Source of the DNA: JBBSBL01 sp963735885
Lineage (GTDB): Bacteria > Actinomycetota > Thermoleophilia > Solirubrobacterales > Solirubrobacteraceae
Direction of reading: 5' to 3'
Length of the DNA stretch: 64,000 bases
Assembly (NCBI GenBank): GCA_963735885.1
Contig: CAVTMP010000002.1
Location: forward strand, 1 to 64,000
Below the pieces are notes generated by a model that made no database searches, was not told the DNA's origin, and was given only the letters and a program-made list of their open reading frames with translations. Made by a program: the position numbers and the translations under genes. Each line of letters starts with the position of its first letter. Within the stretch, counting starts at the first letter, position 1. Shown piece after piece: positions 8,779-17,092 of the stretch.

Positions 8779-11125
8779 GTGACGTCCGACAGTGCGCGCG
8801 ACTCCACTGTCTGCATGACCAAACACCGAGCCTTCCGCACCCTCGCGGCGATCGCCGCGACCGGCCTGCTGGCCGGGGTCCTGGCCGTGGTCGCGTTCGC
8901 GGCGGGCCCGACGACGATCACCGGGGGCCTGCCGGCCGAGGGTGGCGTGTCGAACGACGCCAGCCCCACGGTCACGTTCTCGACCAGCGAAGGGACGGCC
9001 ACCGGCTTCGAGTGCAAGCTCGACGCTGAGCCCGGCTACACGGCCTGTTCCGGGTCCGCGCCGAGCGGTTCGACCACGCTGCCGACCCTCGCCGACGGCC
9101 CCCACACCTTCTCGGTCCGCGCGAACGCGGGCGATCAGACCCCGGACAGCCGCACGTGGACCGTGGACACCCTTGCGCCGACCACGACGATCGACACGGT
9201 CAACCCGGCGGAGGGGTCCTACACGAATGCCCAGAGCGCCACCTTCTTCTTCAGCTCGAACGACTCCGGTGCCACCTTCCAGTGCCGGATCGACTCCGGG
9301 AGCTACTCCCCGTGCGATGCCGTCGCGGGCGCGAGCTACCCCGGCCTCGCGGAGGGGCCCCACACGTTCAGCGTGAAGGCGATCGACGCGGCGGGCAACG
9401 CCGACTCGACTCCGGCGACCCGCACGTGGAACGTCGACACGACCCCGCCGAGCACCCCCACGGCCACCGGGCTGAGCGGCTTCGTGCCGTCGACGAGCGC
9501 CCAGGTCGCCTTCAGCTCGAGCGACGGCGCCAACCCCGCCCCCACCTTCGACTGCGAGATCGTCGACAACGGCGTTCCCCAGGGCTACCAGGCCTGCGCC
9601 TCCCCCAAGCAGTACACCGGGCTCGCGCAGGGCCCGCACGCGGTGACCGTCCGCGCCTACGACGCCGCCGGGAATCGCAGCGCGGTGAGCAACGGGGTGT
9701 CGTGGGTGGTCGACACCGTCGATCCCACCGCGCAGATCACCGGCGGGCCGGCGCAGGACAGCTTCAGCAACGACAAGACGCCGGCCTTCGCCTTCACGGC
9801 GAGCGACGGCGGCAACCCCGCGCCGACGGTCAGCTGCAAGCTCGACAGCGCCGGCGCGACGCCGTGCGGCGACTCGCCGAAGCAGCTGCCGAGCCTCGCC
9901 GACGGCCAGCACACCTTCACCCTCGCGGCCACCGACGCGGCCGGGAACCAGAAGACCGACGCGCGCACGTGGACGGTGGACACCGCGGCGCCGGCGCTCG
10001 GGATCCAGAGCGGGCCGGAGAACACCACGAACTCGACGACGGCCACCTTCACGTTCGTCTCCAGCGTCGACGCCGTCTCGCTGGCGTGCAGCCTCGACGG
10101 GGCACCGTTCACGCCCTGCAGCGACCCCTGGGTCCTGACGGGCCTGAAGAACGGCTCCCACACCTTCCGGGCGCAGGCCACCGACCGCGCCGGCAACAAG
10201 AGCGGCGTCGTGTCGCGCACGTGGACGGTCTCGAACCCGCCGGTCGCCTCGTTCACCTTCACCCCGGCCAATCCCCAGACCGGGGCGACGGTGGCCTTCT
10301 TCGACACCTCGACCGTCCCCGGCCGGCCGCACCATCACCTCGCGGGCGTGGGACCTCGACAACGACGGCCAGTACAACGACGGGACCGGCCCCGGCGCCT
10401 CACGGGTCTTCACCCGTCCCGGCACCTACGTCGTCCGCCTGCGCGTCGTCGACTCCGCCAACGGCGTCGACATGACGAGCCGCACGGTCGTCGTCGGCAA
10501 TCGTCCCCCGAAGGCCAGCTTCCTCGTCTTCCCGGCCAACCCCGCCGCCGGCGACCCCGTGAGCCTCGTGTCGACCTCCGCCGACCCGGACGGGCCGCTG
10601 GTCAGCCAGCAGTGGGACATCAGCGGGGACGGGACGATCGACGACGCGACGAGCCCGAGCACGACGGCGTCCTTCGACCGGCCGGGGCGGCAGACCATCA
10701 CCCTCACGGTCACCGACTCCGACGGCGCGCGGGGCTTCGTCACGAAGCTCATCGTCGTCGGGAAGCCGCGGCCGAAGCTGCTCTCGCCCTTCCCCGTGGT
10801 CCGGATCGCCGGCGGGCTGACCGGCAACAACACCCGGATCCGGACGCTCTCCGTGACCGCGCCACGAGGTTCGCGCGTCGAGGTGCGCTGCAAGGGCCGG
10901 GGCTGCCCGAAGCGACGGGTCATGACGTTGCGGACGTCGCGCGCCACCAGGATGAAGGCGTTCCAGCGGAGCTTCCGCCCGAACACCGTCATCGAGGTCC
11001 GCGTCACGGCCGCGGGCAAGATCGGCAAGTACGTCAAGTTCCGCCTCCGCAAGCGCCGGGGGCCGGCGCGGACGGACGCGTGCCTCGTGCCGGGCAGCAG
11101 TCGGCCCACGAGGTGCCCATCGTGA
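8779..11125 (+). CDS. Secreted Ig-like/PKD repeat surface protein (frame change near 10320)
   Basis: A signal peptide (RTLAAIAATGLLAGVLAVVAF) is followed by five Ig-like repeats of about 90 residues, each ending in a variant of GPHTFSVKAIDAAGN and RTWTVDT and each with a paired-cysteine pattern. Two PKD domains follow (PPVASFTFTPANPQTG and PPKASFLVFPANPAAGD). The first PKD domain is split by a frame change near 10320: the new frame reads ITSRAWDLDNDGQYN. The C-terminal 100 residues (SRVEVRCKGRGCPKRR) form a basic domain often seen at the end of such actinobacterial proteins. Likely role: adhesion or cell-surface structure. The start is either GTG 8779 or ATG 8815; neither has a good ribosome binding site. 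It overlaps the next gene by GTGA. Confidence 0.75.
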
Positions 11126-11559
11126 CGAGGGCCGCCATCGTCGGGCTCGCGCTCGTCGTGGTCGTCGCCGCCTTCGCCATCCCCTACGCCGCCCGCGGCG
11201 GCTTCCGCAGTGGCGCGGGCACCGACGCGCAGGCCGCCGGCGGCGTCCAGGCGCCCGCGGGGCCCTCGGCCGGCACCGAGGCCGTGTCGCTCGGCGCGGC
11301 GGCGGGGATCCCCGCCCTGGGCGCCGCCCCGCGCGCGAAGCCGGGCCCGGCGCCGGCGCCCGCGCCGTCCGCGCCGGCCGTGCCGCTGCTCCCGGCGACG
11401 CCCGCCCCGGCGACGCCCGCCCCGGCGACGCCCGGCCCGGGGCCCGCGAGCCCCGCTCCCACGCCGCAGTCGGCGCCCGCCCCGGCGCCGGCTCCGAAGC
11501 CCGCGCCGTCGGGCGGCGGCGGCGGAGGCGGCGGCGGGTCGTTCGACGACTCGGGCTGA
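11122..11559 (+). CDS. Pro/Ala-rich membrane-anchored or secreted protein
   Basis: 145 residues. An N-terminal hydrophobic segment (AAIVGLALVVVVAAFAIPYA) is followed by a low-complexity region rich in Pro and Ala, with tandem PATPA units, and ends in a run of nine glycines and SFDDSG. It starts at GTG 11122 inside the stop of the repeat protein (GTGA overlap), with GAGGT seven bases upstream, so it is translationally coupled. The extended PA region looks like a wall-spanning stalk. No family was recognised. Confidence 0.65.
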   Translation: MTRAAIVGLALVVVVAAFAIPYAARGGFRSGAGTDAQAAGGVQAPAGPSAGTEAVSLGAAAGIPALGAAPRAKPGPAPAPAPSAPAVPLLPATPAPATPAPATPGPGPASPAPTPQSAPAPAPAPKPAPSGGGGGGGGGSFDDSG

Positions 11560-11565
11560 GCGCCG

Positions 11566-12567
11566 ATGGCCTCCCGTCCCGCGCCCCGCTACGAGCGCTG
11601 GTACTACGTGCCGGGCCTCGACGTGCACCTGCCGGTCTCGCCGTGGCTGCTCGGCGCCCTGGCGGGCGTCGCGGTGGTCGCGCTCGTCGTGGGGCTCTTC
11701 CTCCCGGTCTCCTCGCCGTCCCGACCCGGCGGGCCGACGACGCTGAGCGAGGTCAGCGGCCTCACGCTGGACGTCCCGGCCGGGTGGCGACGGATCGACG
11801 ACCCGCCGGAGATCCCGGGCCTGCGCTTCGCCGAGCGGGCGGCCTTCGCGGCCGCCGGCGGGAGCGGCGTGATCCTCGGCCGGGCCACCGCCGGGCCGCC
11901 GACCTACCTCCCGGCCTCGCTCGTCGAGCGAGCGGGGACGCGCGTGCCGGGCGCCCGGCCGGTGTTCGTCGGCGCCTCGGACGCCTACGAGTACCCGGAC
12001 CTGCGCATCCGCGGCTTCGACCGGCGGCTCACGCTCTACGTCTTCCCGGCCGAGCGCCGGCCGTTCCTGCTCGTGTGCCACGCCGAGCCGCGGCGCGCCG
12101 CCGCCTTCATGCCGGAGTGCGGCGCCGCGGCCGCCGGCGTCGGCGTGCCGAGTCTGCTGCTCACCCCGCTGAACGCCGGTGACGGACCGTACGGGCGCAG
12201 CGTCCGGACGGCGGTGACGCGGTTGCGCGCCGACCGCGCGCGCGCCCGGGCGGGGCTGCGCGCCGCCCGGGCCCAGGACGCGCAGCGCGCCGCGGCGCTC
12301 GCCCTGACCCGCGCGTACCGGCGCGCGACGGCCGCGGTGCTCGCCGCCCAGGGACGGCTGCCCGCCGGGCGCGCGGGCGCCTCCTCCCCCGGGGGCCTGG
12401 TGCTGGCGCTCGGCGCGACCGGGTCGGCCTATCGCGCGCTGGCCGCGGCCGCCGACGGGAACGAGGGACCGGCGTGGCGCGCGGCGCGCGCCCGCGTGCG
12501 CACGACCGAGACCGGCGTGGACCGCGAGCTGGCCGCGCTGGCGGCGGTCGGCTACCGGCTGCGGTAG
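11566..12567 (+). CDS. Membrane-anchored protein of unknown function
   Basis: 333 residues. A short cytoplasmic N-terminus (MASRPAPRYERWYYVPG) precedes one membrane helix (WLLGALAGVAVVALVVGLFL). The outer part begins with a beta-rich domain (LTLDVPAGWRRIDDPPEI, FVGASDAYEYPDLRIRGFD) of the sort found in secreted actinobacterial lipoproteins, and ends in an Ala/Arg-rich helical region from about residue 220. It lies six bases after the Pro/Ala-rich gene and completes a three-gene surface operon. Function unknown; it might anchor or process its two neighbours. Confidence 0.65.
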   Translation: MASRPAPRYERWYYVPGLDVHLPVSPWLLGALAGVAVVALVVGLFLPVSSPSRPGGPTTLSEVSGLTLDVPAGWRRIDDPPEIPGLRFAERAAFAAAGGSGVILGRATAGPPTYLPASLVERAGTRVPGARPVFVGASDAYEYPDLRIRGFDRRLTLYVFPAERRPFLLVCHAEPRRAAAFMPECGAAAAGVGVPSLLLTPLNAGDGPYGRSVRTAVTRLRADRARARAGLRAARAQDAQRAAALALTRAYRRATAAVLAAQGRLPAGRAGASSPGGLVLALGATGSAYRALAAAADGNEGPAWRAARARVRTTETGVDRELAALAAVGYRLR

Positions 12568-12599
12568 GAGGCCGCCGGCGTCACGTCGGCCGGTAGCCG
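12549..12599. terminator. Long hairpin between convergent genes
   Basis: An 11-bp perfect inverted repeat (12549-12559 with 12589-12599) with a 29-base loop spans the stop of the upstream gene and ends two bases before the stop of the convergent one. There is no T-run. It is a candidate bidirectional terminator. Confidence 0.4.
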
Positions 12600-12601
12600 G
12601 C

Positions 12602-12988
12602 TCAGGTGACCTCGTCGGCGACCCACTCGCCGCCGCGCCGCCCGAGCCAGATCGTCCCCGGGGCCCCCGTCGTCGTCACCCGGAACACCGCCTGGTCGTC
12701 ATCCGTCCCCGGCTCGTCGCGCACCGCCACGAGCGTGACCTCGCGGACCTCGTGGTCGGGACGCTCCGCCGCGTAGAGCCGGCGCGCCGCGGCGTACAGC
12801 GCCTCCGGCTCCCAGCCCTTGTCCTCGGCGTGCGCGGCCGCGAGGCGGTCGTTCGCGTCCGCGACCACGCCGGCGAAGCCCGGCCCCTGGCGGCGGTTGC
12901 GCCGCGCGACGTGGACGGCGCCCCCGACCACGAAGACGGCGATGAGGGCGCCCAGGACGGCGAGCACCACGATGAGCCAGGTGGGCAT
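12602..12988 (-). CDS. Single-pass membrane protein of unknown function
   Basis: 128 residues: an N-terminal membrane helix (WLIVVLAVLGALIAVFVVGGA), a basic stop-transfer (ARRNRRQG), then a cytoplasmic domain of about 95 residues with the look of a Tim44/SnoaL-like fold (AHAEDKGWEPEALYAAARRL, then VTLVAVRDEPG and IWLGRRGGEWVADE). Tim44-like membership is only suggested by this pattern. The ATG is preceded, eight bases away, by TACCAT, giving a likely leaderless promoter. It is convergent with the surface operon. Confidence 0.6.
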   Translation of the reverse strand: MPTWLIVVLAVLGALIAVFVVGGAVHVARRNRRQGPGFAGVVADANDRLAAAHAEDKGWEPEALYAAARRLYAAERPDHEVREVTLVAVRDEPGTDDDQAVFRVTTTGAPGTIWLGRRGGEWVADEVT

Positions 12989-12996
12989 GGCGGGAG

Positions 12997-13002
12997 ATGG
13001 TA
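12997..13002 (-). promoter_or_regulatory. -10-like TACCAT of the membrane protein gene at 12988
   Basis: TACCAT on the minus strand, eight bases from the ATG at 12988; no Shine-Dalgarno sequence between them. Confidence 0.4.
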
Positions 13003-13041
13003 GGCGGGACGCTCACATCGGGGCGGAATGCTCGCGCGCGA

Positions 13042-13112
13042 AGCGGGATACGGGAATCGAACCCGTCTCTCCAGCTTGGGAAGCTGGCGTTCTACCGATG
13101 AACTAATCCCGC
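13042..13112 (-). tRNA. tRNA-Gly (anticodon CCC)
   Basis: 71 nt on the minus strand folds as a full cloverleaf: acceptor GCGGGAT with ATCCCGC, D arm GTTC/GAAC, anticodon stem CCAGC/GCTGG with loop TTCCCAA, and T arm ACGGG-TTCGATT-CCCGT. The discriminator base is T, as usual for bacterial tRNA-Gly. The 3' CCA is not encoded. It reads GGG codons. Confidence 0.95.
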
Positions 13113-13290
13113 AGCGGGCCGACGCCGCGACGGCCGCAGGCCGCCGGATCGGTTGTGGGCGAGTATAGGCTCGAGGCGGGATCCAGCGCGTCGAGCCGGG
13201 TGGTCTCCCCGGCTCCGGCCTGCCGGCGTCCGAGGCGGGCCCGTTCGAGCGCCCGGGTATCGCATCGAGCTCGTCCCTCGTGCCCGTTGC

Positions 13291-13296
13291 TACCGT
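13291..13296 (+). promoter_or_regulatory. -10-like TACCGT of the aldo/keto reductase gene
   Basis: TACCGT lies eight bases before the ATG at 13305 and supports that start over upstream in-frame alternatives. Confidence 0.35.
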
Positions 13297-13304
13297 CGCC
13301 CGCC

Positions 13305-14169
13305 ATGCCCTCGGCGCACGACTCCGGCACCTTCCGCATCGGCGGCGACCTGGAGGTCCACCGCCTCGGCTACGGCGCGATGCGCATCACCGGCGAGGGG
13401 ATCTGGGGGCCGCCCGAGGATCCCGACCGGGCGGTCGCGCTGCTGCGGCGGCTGCCCGAGCTCGGCGTCGACCTCGTCGACACCGCCGACTCCTACGGCC
13501 CGTCCGTCTCGGAGGACCTGATCCGCGCGGCGCTCCACCCCTACGACGGGGTGACGGTGGCCACCAAGGCCGGGCTCACGCGCTCCGCTCCGGGCCGCTG
13601 GGACCCGGTCGGGCGCCCCGAGTACCTCCGCCAGTGCTGCGAGATGAGCCTGCGGCGCCTCGGCGTGGACGCGATCGACCTCTGGCAGCTCCACCGCATC
13701 GACGCGAAGGTGCCGCGCGAGGAGCAGTTCGGGGTGATGAAGGAGCTGCAGGACGAGGGCAAGGTCCGCCATCTCGGCCTCTCCGAGGTCTCCGTGGAGG
13801 AGATCGAGGCGGCCGGCGAGGTGTTCGCGGTGACGACGGTCCAGAACCGCTACAACCTCGGCGACCGCGCGGCCGAGGACGTGCTGCGGTATTGCGAGGC
13901 ACACGGCATCGGCTTCATCCCGTGGTTCCCGCTCGCCGCCGGCAGCCTCGCCGAGCCGGGCGGTCCCGGTGGCCGAGATCGCCGCCGCCCACGAGGCCAC
14001 CACCGGGCAGGTCGCGCTGGCGTGGCTGCTCCATCGCAGCCCGGTGATGCTGCCGATCCCGGGCACCGGCTCGATCCGGCACCTCGAGGAGAACGTCGCC
14101 GCCGCGGGCCTGCGCCTCGCCGACGACGAGCTGGCCACGCTCGACCGCGCCGCCGAGCACCCCGCTTGA
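13305..14169 (+). CDS. Aldo/keto reductase (frame change near 13960)
   Basis: The joined protein is about 288 residues. It has the AKR catalytic set in order: Asp and Tyr in VDTADSYG, Lys in ATKAGL, and His in LWQLHRIDAK. The NADPH-binding C-terminal part (MLPIPGTGSIRHLEENV) lies in a second frame entered near 13960, just after GFIPWFPLAAGSLAEPG. The protein is close to the plant-type pyridoxal reductase/YajO-like oxidoreductases that reduce small aldehydes with NADPH. The ATG at 13305 follows TACCGT by eight bases. The break, in a GC run, is probably a sequence error. Confidence 0.82.
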
Positions 14170-14264
14170 GCACCCCGCCCGAGCGCTCCGCCGGAACGGC
14201 GCCGGCGTGCTCGAGCAGGACCAAGCGCGAGCCGCTCGCCGCGACGTCCGTCGCCCGTGCGCTG

Positions 14265-15194
14265 CTACACCGTCTTCGCGCGGTGCTCCTCCCCCACCTC
14301 GTCGCGCGGCTCGAGGCCGAGCGCGCGGTCGGCGCCGGGAACCCCTCGCTCGAGCTGGCGGGAGCGCTCGCGCTCGGCGTTGAGCTCGGCTCCGACGAGG
14401 ATCGCCAGGTTCGTGATCCACAGCCAGACGAGGAAGACGATGATGCCCGCGAGCGTCCCGTAGGTCTTGTTGTAGCTGCCGAAGTTCGCGACGAAGAACG
14501 CGAAGCCGGCCGAGGCGACGAGCCACGCCGCGACCGCGAGCAGGCTGCCGGGCAGCACCGAGCGGAAGCCGCTGGGCTTCGCGTTCGGCGAGGAGTAGTA
14601 GAGGACGGAGATCAGCGTGACGACGATGAGCAGGATCACCGGCCACTTCGCGATGTCCCACGCCGTGACGGCGGCGCCGCCGACGCCGATCGCCTCGCCG
14701 ACGTCGGAGGCCAGCGGGCCGGTGACGACGAGCGAGGCGGCCACGAGGGCCACGAGCAGCACCATCACGAGCGTGACGAGCATCTGGAACGGGCGCAGCT
14801 TCCACGCCGCGCGCCCCTCCTCGACCTCGTAGATGGCGTTCGAGGCGCGGGAGAACGCGCCCACGTAGCCCGAGGCGGTCCACAGGGCGCCGACCAGGCC
14901 GAGGATCAACGCGATGCCGGCGGCGCCGCGGTTGGAGGTGAGCTGGTCGATCGGCTGCTCGAGCGTGTCGGCCGCGCCCGGCCCGATCTTCGACACCAGG
15001 TCGGTGAGGGACCGGGTGGTCTCCTTCGGGTCGGCGACCAGGCCGACGATCGAGACGAGCGCGATCAGCGCGGGGAAGATCGCCAGCACGGCGTAGTACG
15101 TGAGCGCCGCCGCCCAGTCGGTGAGCCCGTCCTCGCGGATCTCGGAGATCGTGCGGCGCAGCAGGCCGCCCTGGATCCCGACCGGCTCGGGCAC
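14265..15194 (-). CDS. YihY/BrkB family inner-membrane protein
   Basis: 309 residues with six membrane helices and the family signature near the N-terminus (WAAALTYYAVLAIFPALIAL) and later YVGAFSRASNAIYEVEEGR and YGTLAGIIVFLVWLWITN. The family was once called RNase BN in error; its function is unknown, with proposals in lipid handling or transport. The charged C-terminal tail (ERERSRQLERG) is cytoplasmic. The start is GTG 15194, about 30 bases after the Lys/Ala-rich gene, so the two are probably co-transcribed. Confidence 0.9.
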   Translation of the reverse strand: MPEPVGIQGGLLRRTISEIREDGLTDWAAALTYYAVLAIFPALIALVSIVGLVADPKETTRSLTDLVSKIGPGAADTLEQPIDQLTSNRGAAGIALILGLVGALWTASGYVGAFSRASNAIYEVEEGRAAWKLRPFQMLVTLVMVLLVALVAASLVVTGPLASDVGEAIGVGGAAVTAWDIAKWPVILLIVVTLISVLYYSSPNAKPSGFRSVLPGSLLAVAAWLVASAGFAFFVANFGSYNKTYGTLAGIIVFLVWLWITNLAILVGAELNAERERSRQLERGVPGADRALGLEPRDEVGEEHRAKTV

Positions 15195-15224
15195 GGAGGG
15201 CGTTGGGGGCGCTCGCCGGCCGGG

Positions 15225-15645
15225 TCAGGCCCGGGCCTTGCGCCGGCCGCCCGACGCGCCGCGCTTGCCGGCCTTGCCCGCCGCGGCGGTCTTGCCTCGC
15301 TTGGCCGCCTTGCCGGGCTTGGCGCGCTTGGCCGCCGTGCGCGTCTTCGCGCCCTTCGCGGCCGCGGCGCTGCGGCGCTCCGCCTTGCGCTTCCGCGTGC
15401 GCGCGCGCCTTGCGCGCCGACGCGCTCCGCTTGGCCGGCCCGCCGGTGAGACGGTCCTCGAGGTCGCCGACGACGGACTTGAGCCCGCTGAGCGCCTTGC
15501 GCGCGCCCTTGGGGACGTCGTCGCCCCGCTTCGCGCGCCCGGTGGCCTGCGCGAAGGTCTTCGCGGCCTTCTTGCGCAGGCCGCCGGCGCGGAGCGCGCT
15601 CATCAGGTCGGCGTCGGACGGCTTGTTCTTGCGCTGCTTCGCCAT
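15225..15645 (-). CDS. Lys/Ala-rich basic protein with histone-like tail (frame change near 15400)
   Basis: The start is ATG 15645 with an excellent ribosome binding site (GGAGG seven bases upstream on the minus strand). The first 80 residues (MAKQRKNKPSDADLMSALR, then TGRAKRGDDVPKGARKALSG) are basic and helical. After a frame change in a GC repeat near 15400 the sequence continues as a tail of KAAKR, AKRAKPG and KTAAAGKAGKRG units, ending RRKARA at 15225. Such Lys/Ala/Pro tails are found on bacterial H1-like and HupB-like DNA-binding proteins. About 140 residues in total. Nucleoid binding is inferred from composition only. Confidence 0.6.
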
Positions 15646-15798
15646 GGTCGGTCCTCCGGTGGGTGGCTGAACGGCGTTCTTCGCCCGAGAGTACCCGCGT
15701 CGGCGCATGTTGAACCGGGGCCGCGGCGGCGAGCGGCCGCGAGGAGGGCCCGTGCCCGCCCGCCGAGCTCCGAATCCCGAGGTCGGACCGGCCGGGAG

Positions 15799-15869
15799 AG
15801 CGGGACACCGGAGTCGAACCGGTCTCTCCGACCTGGAAGGCCGGCGCTCTGCCGCTGAACCAGTCCCGC
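15799..15869 (-). tRNA. tRNA-Gly (anticodon TCC)
   Basis: 71 nt on the minus strand: acceptor GCGGGAC with GTCCCGC, D arm GTTC/GAGC, anticodon stem CCGGC/GTCGG (one G-T pair) with loop CTTCCAG, and T arm ACCGG-TTCGACT-CCGGT. Discriminator T, no encoded CCA. It reads GGA codons and shares length and layout with the tRNA-Gly 2.7 kb to the left. Confidence 0.95.
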
Positions 15870-15985
15870 CTCCGACTCGTCGGCCGGCGGCGCCACCGGC
15901 TTGAGCGTCGGGCGGACTCAGGCCACGCGGACGGCCGGTCGACCGTCCGGCCCGCCGCGCCGGGGTGAGGGCCGGCGGGCTTCTC

Positions 15986-15991
15986 TAGCCT
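15986..15991 (+). promoter_or_regulatory. -10-like TAGCCT of ccmG
   Basis: TAGCCT seven bases before the GTG at 15999. The 130-base gap between the tRNA and ccmG also holds the dyad CGGACGG/CCGTCCG at 15928-15949, which may end the tRNA's antisense read or act as an operator. Confidence 0.4.
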
Positions 15992-15998
15992 GTGCGGG

Positions 15999-16553
15999 GT
16001 GCGCCGCGCCGCCGTCCCCGCCGCCGTCGTCGCCCTCTGCGCGGCGCTCGTCGCGCTGATCGTGTTCGGCGTGGCCGCGAAGTCCGCCGACACGAGCCTC
16101 GACCAGGCGGTGGCGGCCGGGGGCCGCCCGGCGGCGCCCGATCCGGACCGGCGCCTGCCGGCCCTCGACGGTGCCCGCCCCACGGCGCTGCGCGACCTGC
16201 GCGGCAAGGTCGTGGTGCTCAACTTCTGGGCGTCGTGGTGCGAGCCGTGTCGCGCCGAGGCGCCCGCCCTGGAGCGCACGCAGCGGCGCCTCGTGCGGGC
16301 GGGCGGCACGGTGCTCGGGGTCGACTGGAACGACGCGATGCCGGACGCCCGGCGCTTCGCGCGGCGCTACGGGATCAGCTATCCGGTCGTCCGCGACGTC
16401 GGCGGCGAGCTGGCCCGGGCCTACGGCGTGACCGGCCTGCCGGAGACCTTCGTGATCGACCGCGCGGGGCGGGTGGTCGCCCTCCAGCGATTCTCGGTCA
16501 ACGAGCGATTCCTCCGACGGACCCTCGCCCCGCTGACCGCGTCGGCCTCGTGA
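15999..16553 (+). CDS. Membrane-anchored thiol-disulfide reductase CcmG/ResA-like
   Basis: 184 residues: an N-terminal membrane anchor (AVVALCAALVALIVFGVAA) and an extracytoplasmic thioredoxin fold with active site WASWCEPC and the cis-proline loop GVTGLPETFVID. CcmG/ResA proteins reduce the CXXCH cysteines of apocytochrome c before haem attachment. The acidic residue after the first active-site cysteine is typical. Its stop overlaps the ccmH start (GTGA), and the pair belongs functionally with ccmE/ccmF at 5.3-8.3 kb although it is 8 kb away. The GTG start is supported by TAGCCT seven bases upstream. Confidence 0.88.
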   Translation: MRRAAVPAAVVALCAALVALIVFGVAAKSADTSLDQAVAAGGRPAAPDPDRRLPALDGARPTALRDLRGKVVVLNFWASWCEPCRAEAPALERTQRRLVRAGGTVLGVDWNDAMPDARRFARRYGISYPVVRDVGGELARAYGVTGLPETFVIDRAGRVVALQRFSVNERFLRRTLAPLTASAS

Positions 16554-17017
16554 CCCGCCTCCCCGCCGCCGCGCTCGTCCTCGCCCTGGCGCTCGGCCCG
16601 GGCGCGGCGCTCGCCGCGGCGGCCGCGCCCCGCACGTCGCTCGCCGACGTCGAGGACGAGGTGATGTGCACCGTCTGCGGCGTCCCGCTCGACCTCGCGC
16701 GCGAGGCGCCGGCCGCCCGACGCGAGCGCGCGCTCATCGCCGGACTCGTGGCCCAGGGCCGCTCGAAGGGCGAGATCAAGGACGTGCTCGTCGCGACCTA
16801 CGGCACCGACGTCCTGGCGCTGCCCCGCAACGAGGGCTTCGACCGGGCGGTCTACCTCGTCCCGATCGCCGCCGCGCTGGCGCTGGGGGCGGTGCTGCTC
16901 GCCGTGGTGCGCCGCGCGCGCCGGCGGCGCGCCCCCGCGCCGGCGGCCCCGCCCGCGCCGCTCGCCGCGGCCGACGCGCGGCGACTGGACGACGACCTCG
17001 CCCGCTTCGACGGCTGA
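16550..17017 (+). CDS. ccmH: Cytochrome c maturation protein CcmH
   Basis: 155 residues from GTG 16550. A signal peptide (AAALVLALALGPGAALAAA) leads into the short CcmH domain with the redox pair VMCTVCGVPLDLA and the helical part GLVAQGRSKGEIKDVLVATYG, then a membrane helix (LVPIAAALALGAVLLAVV) and a cytoplasmic tail. CcmH reduces the apocytochrome disulfide and works with CcmF. The LRCXXC consensus is present here as MCTVC. It is coupled to ccmG through the GTGA overlap and convergent with argS. Confidence 0.9.
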   Translation: MTRLPAAALVLALALGPGAALAAAAAPRTSLADVEDEVMCTVCGVPLDLAREAPAARRERALIAGLVAQGRSKGEIKDVLVATYGTDVLALPRNEGFDRAVYLVPIAAALALGAVLLAVVRRARRRRAPAPAAPPAPLAAADARRLDDDLARFDG

Positions 17018-17041
17018 GGGCGGGCTCCCGGCGTCGGCCGC

Positions 17042-17055
17042 GTGGCGATCGCCAC
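17042..17055. repeat. 14-bp perfect palindrome between ccmH and argS
   Basis: GTGGCGATCGCCAC reads the same on both strands and contains the octamer GCGATCGC. It lies in the 75-base gap between two convergent genes. No loop or T-run is present, so its role as a terminator is uncertain. Confidence 0.4.
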
Positions 17056-17092
17056 CGGTGCCTCCGCTCGGTCTCTCGCTGAGGGGGTTGCC

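Noticed and set aside
14167..14212. Inverted repeats GAGCAC/GTGCTC between the AKR and YihY genes as a terminator
   Set aside because: Short outer arms with an imperfect inner part; chance pairing is likely in DNA this GC-rich.
15928..15949. Dyad CGGACGG/CCGTCCG after the tRNA-Gly as a terminator
   Set aside because: It lies upstream of the tRNA on its own strand (the tRNA is on the minus strand), so it cannot terminate it; kept only as a possible operator near ccmG.
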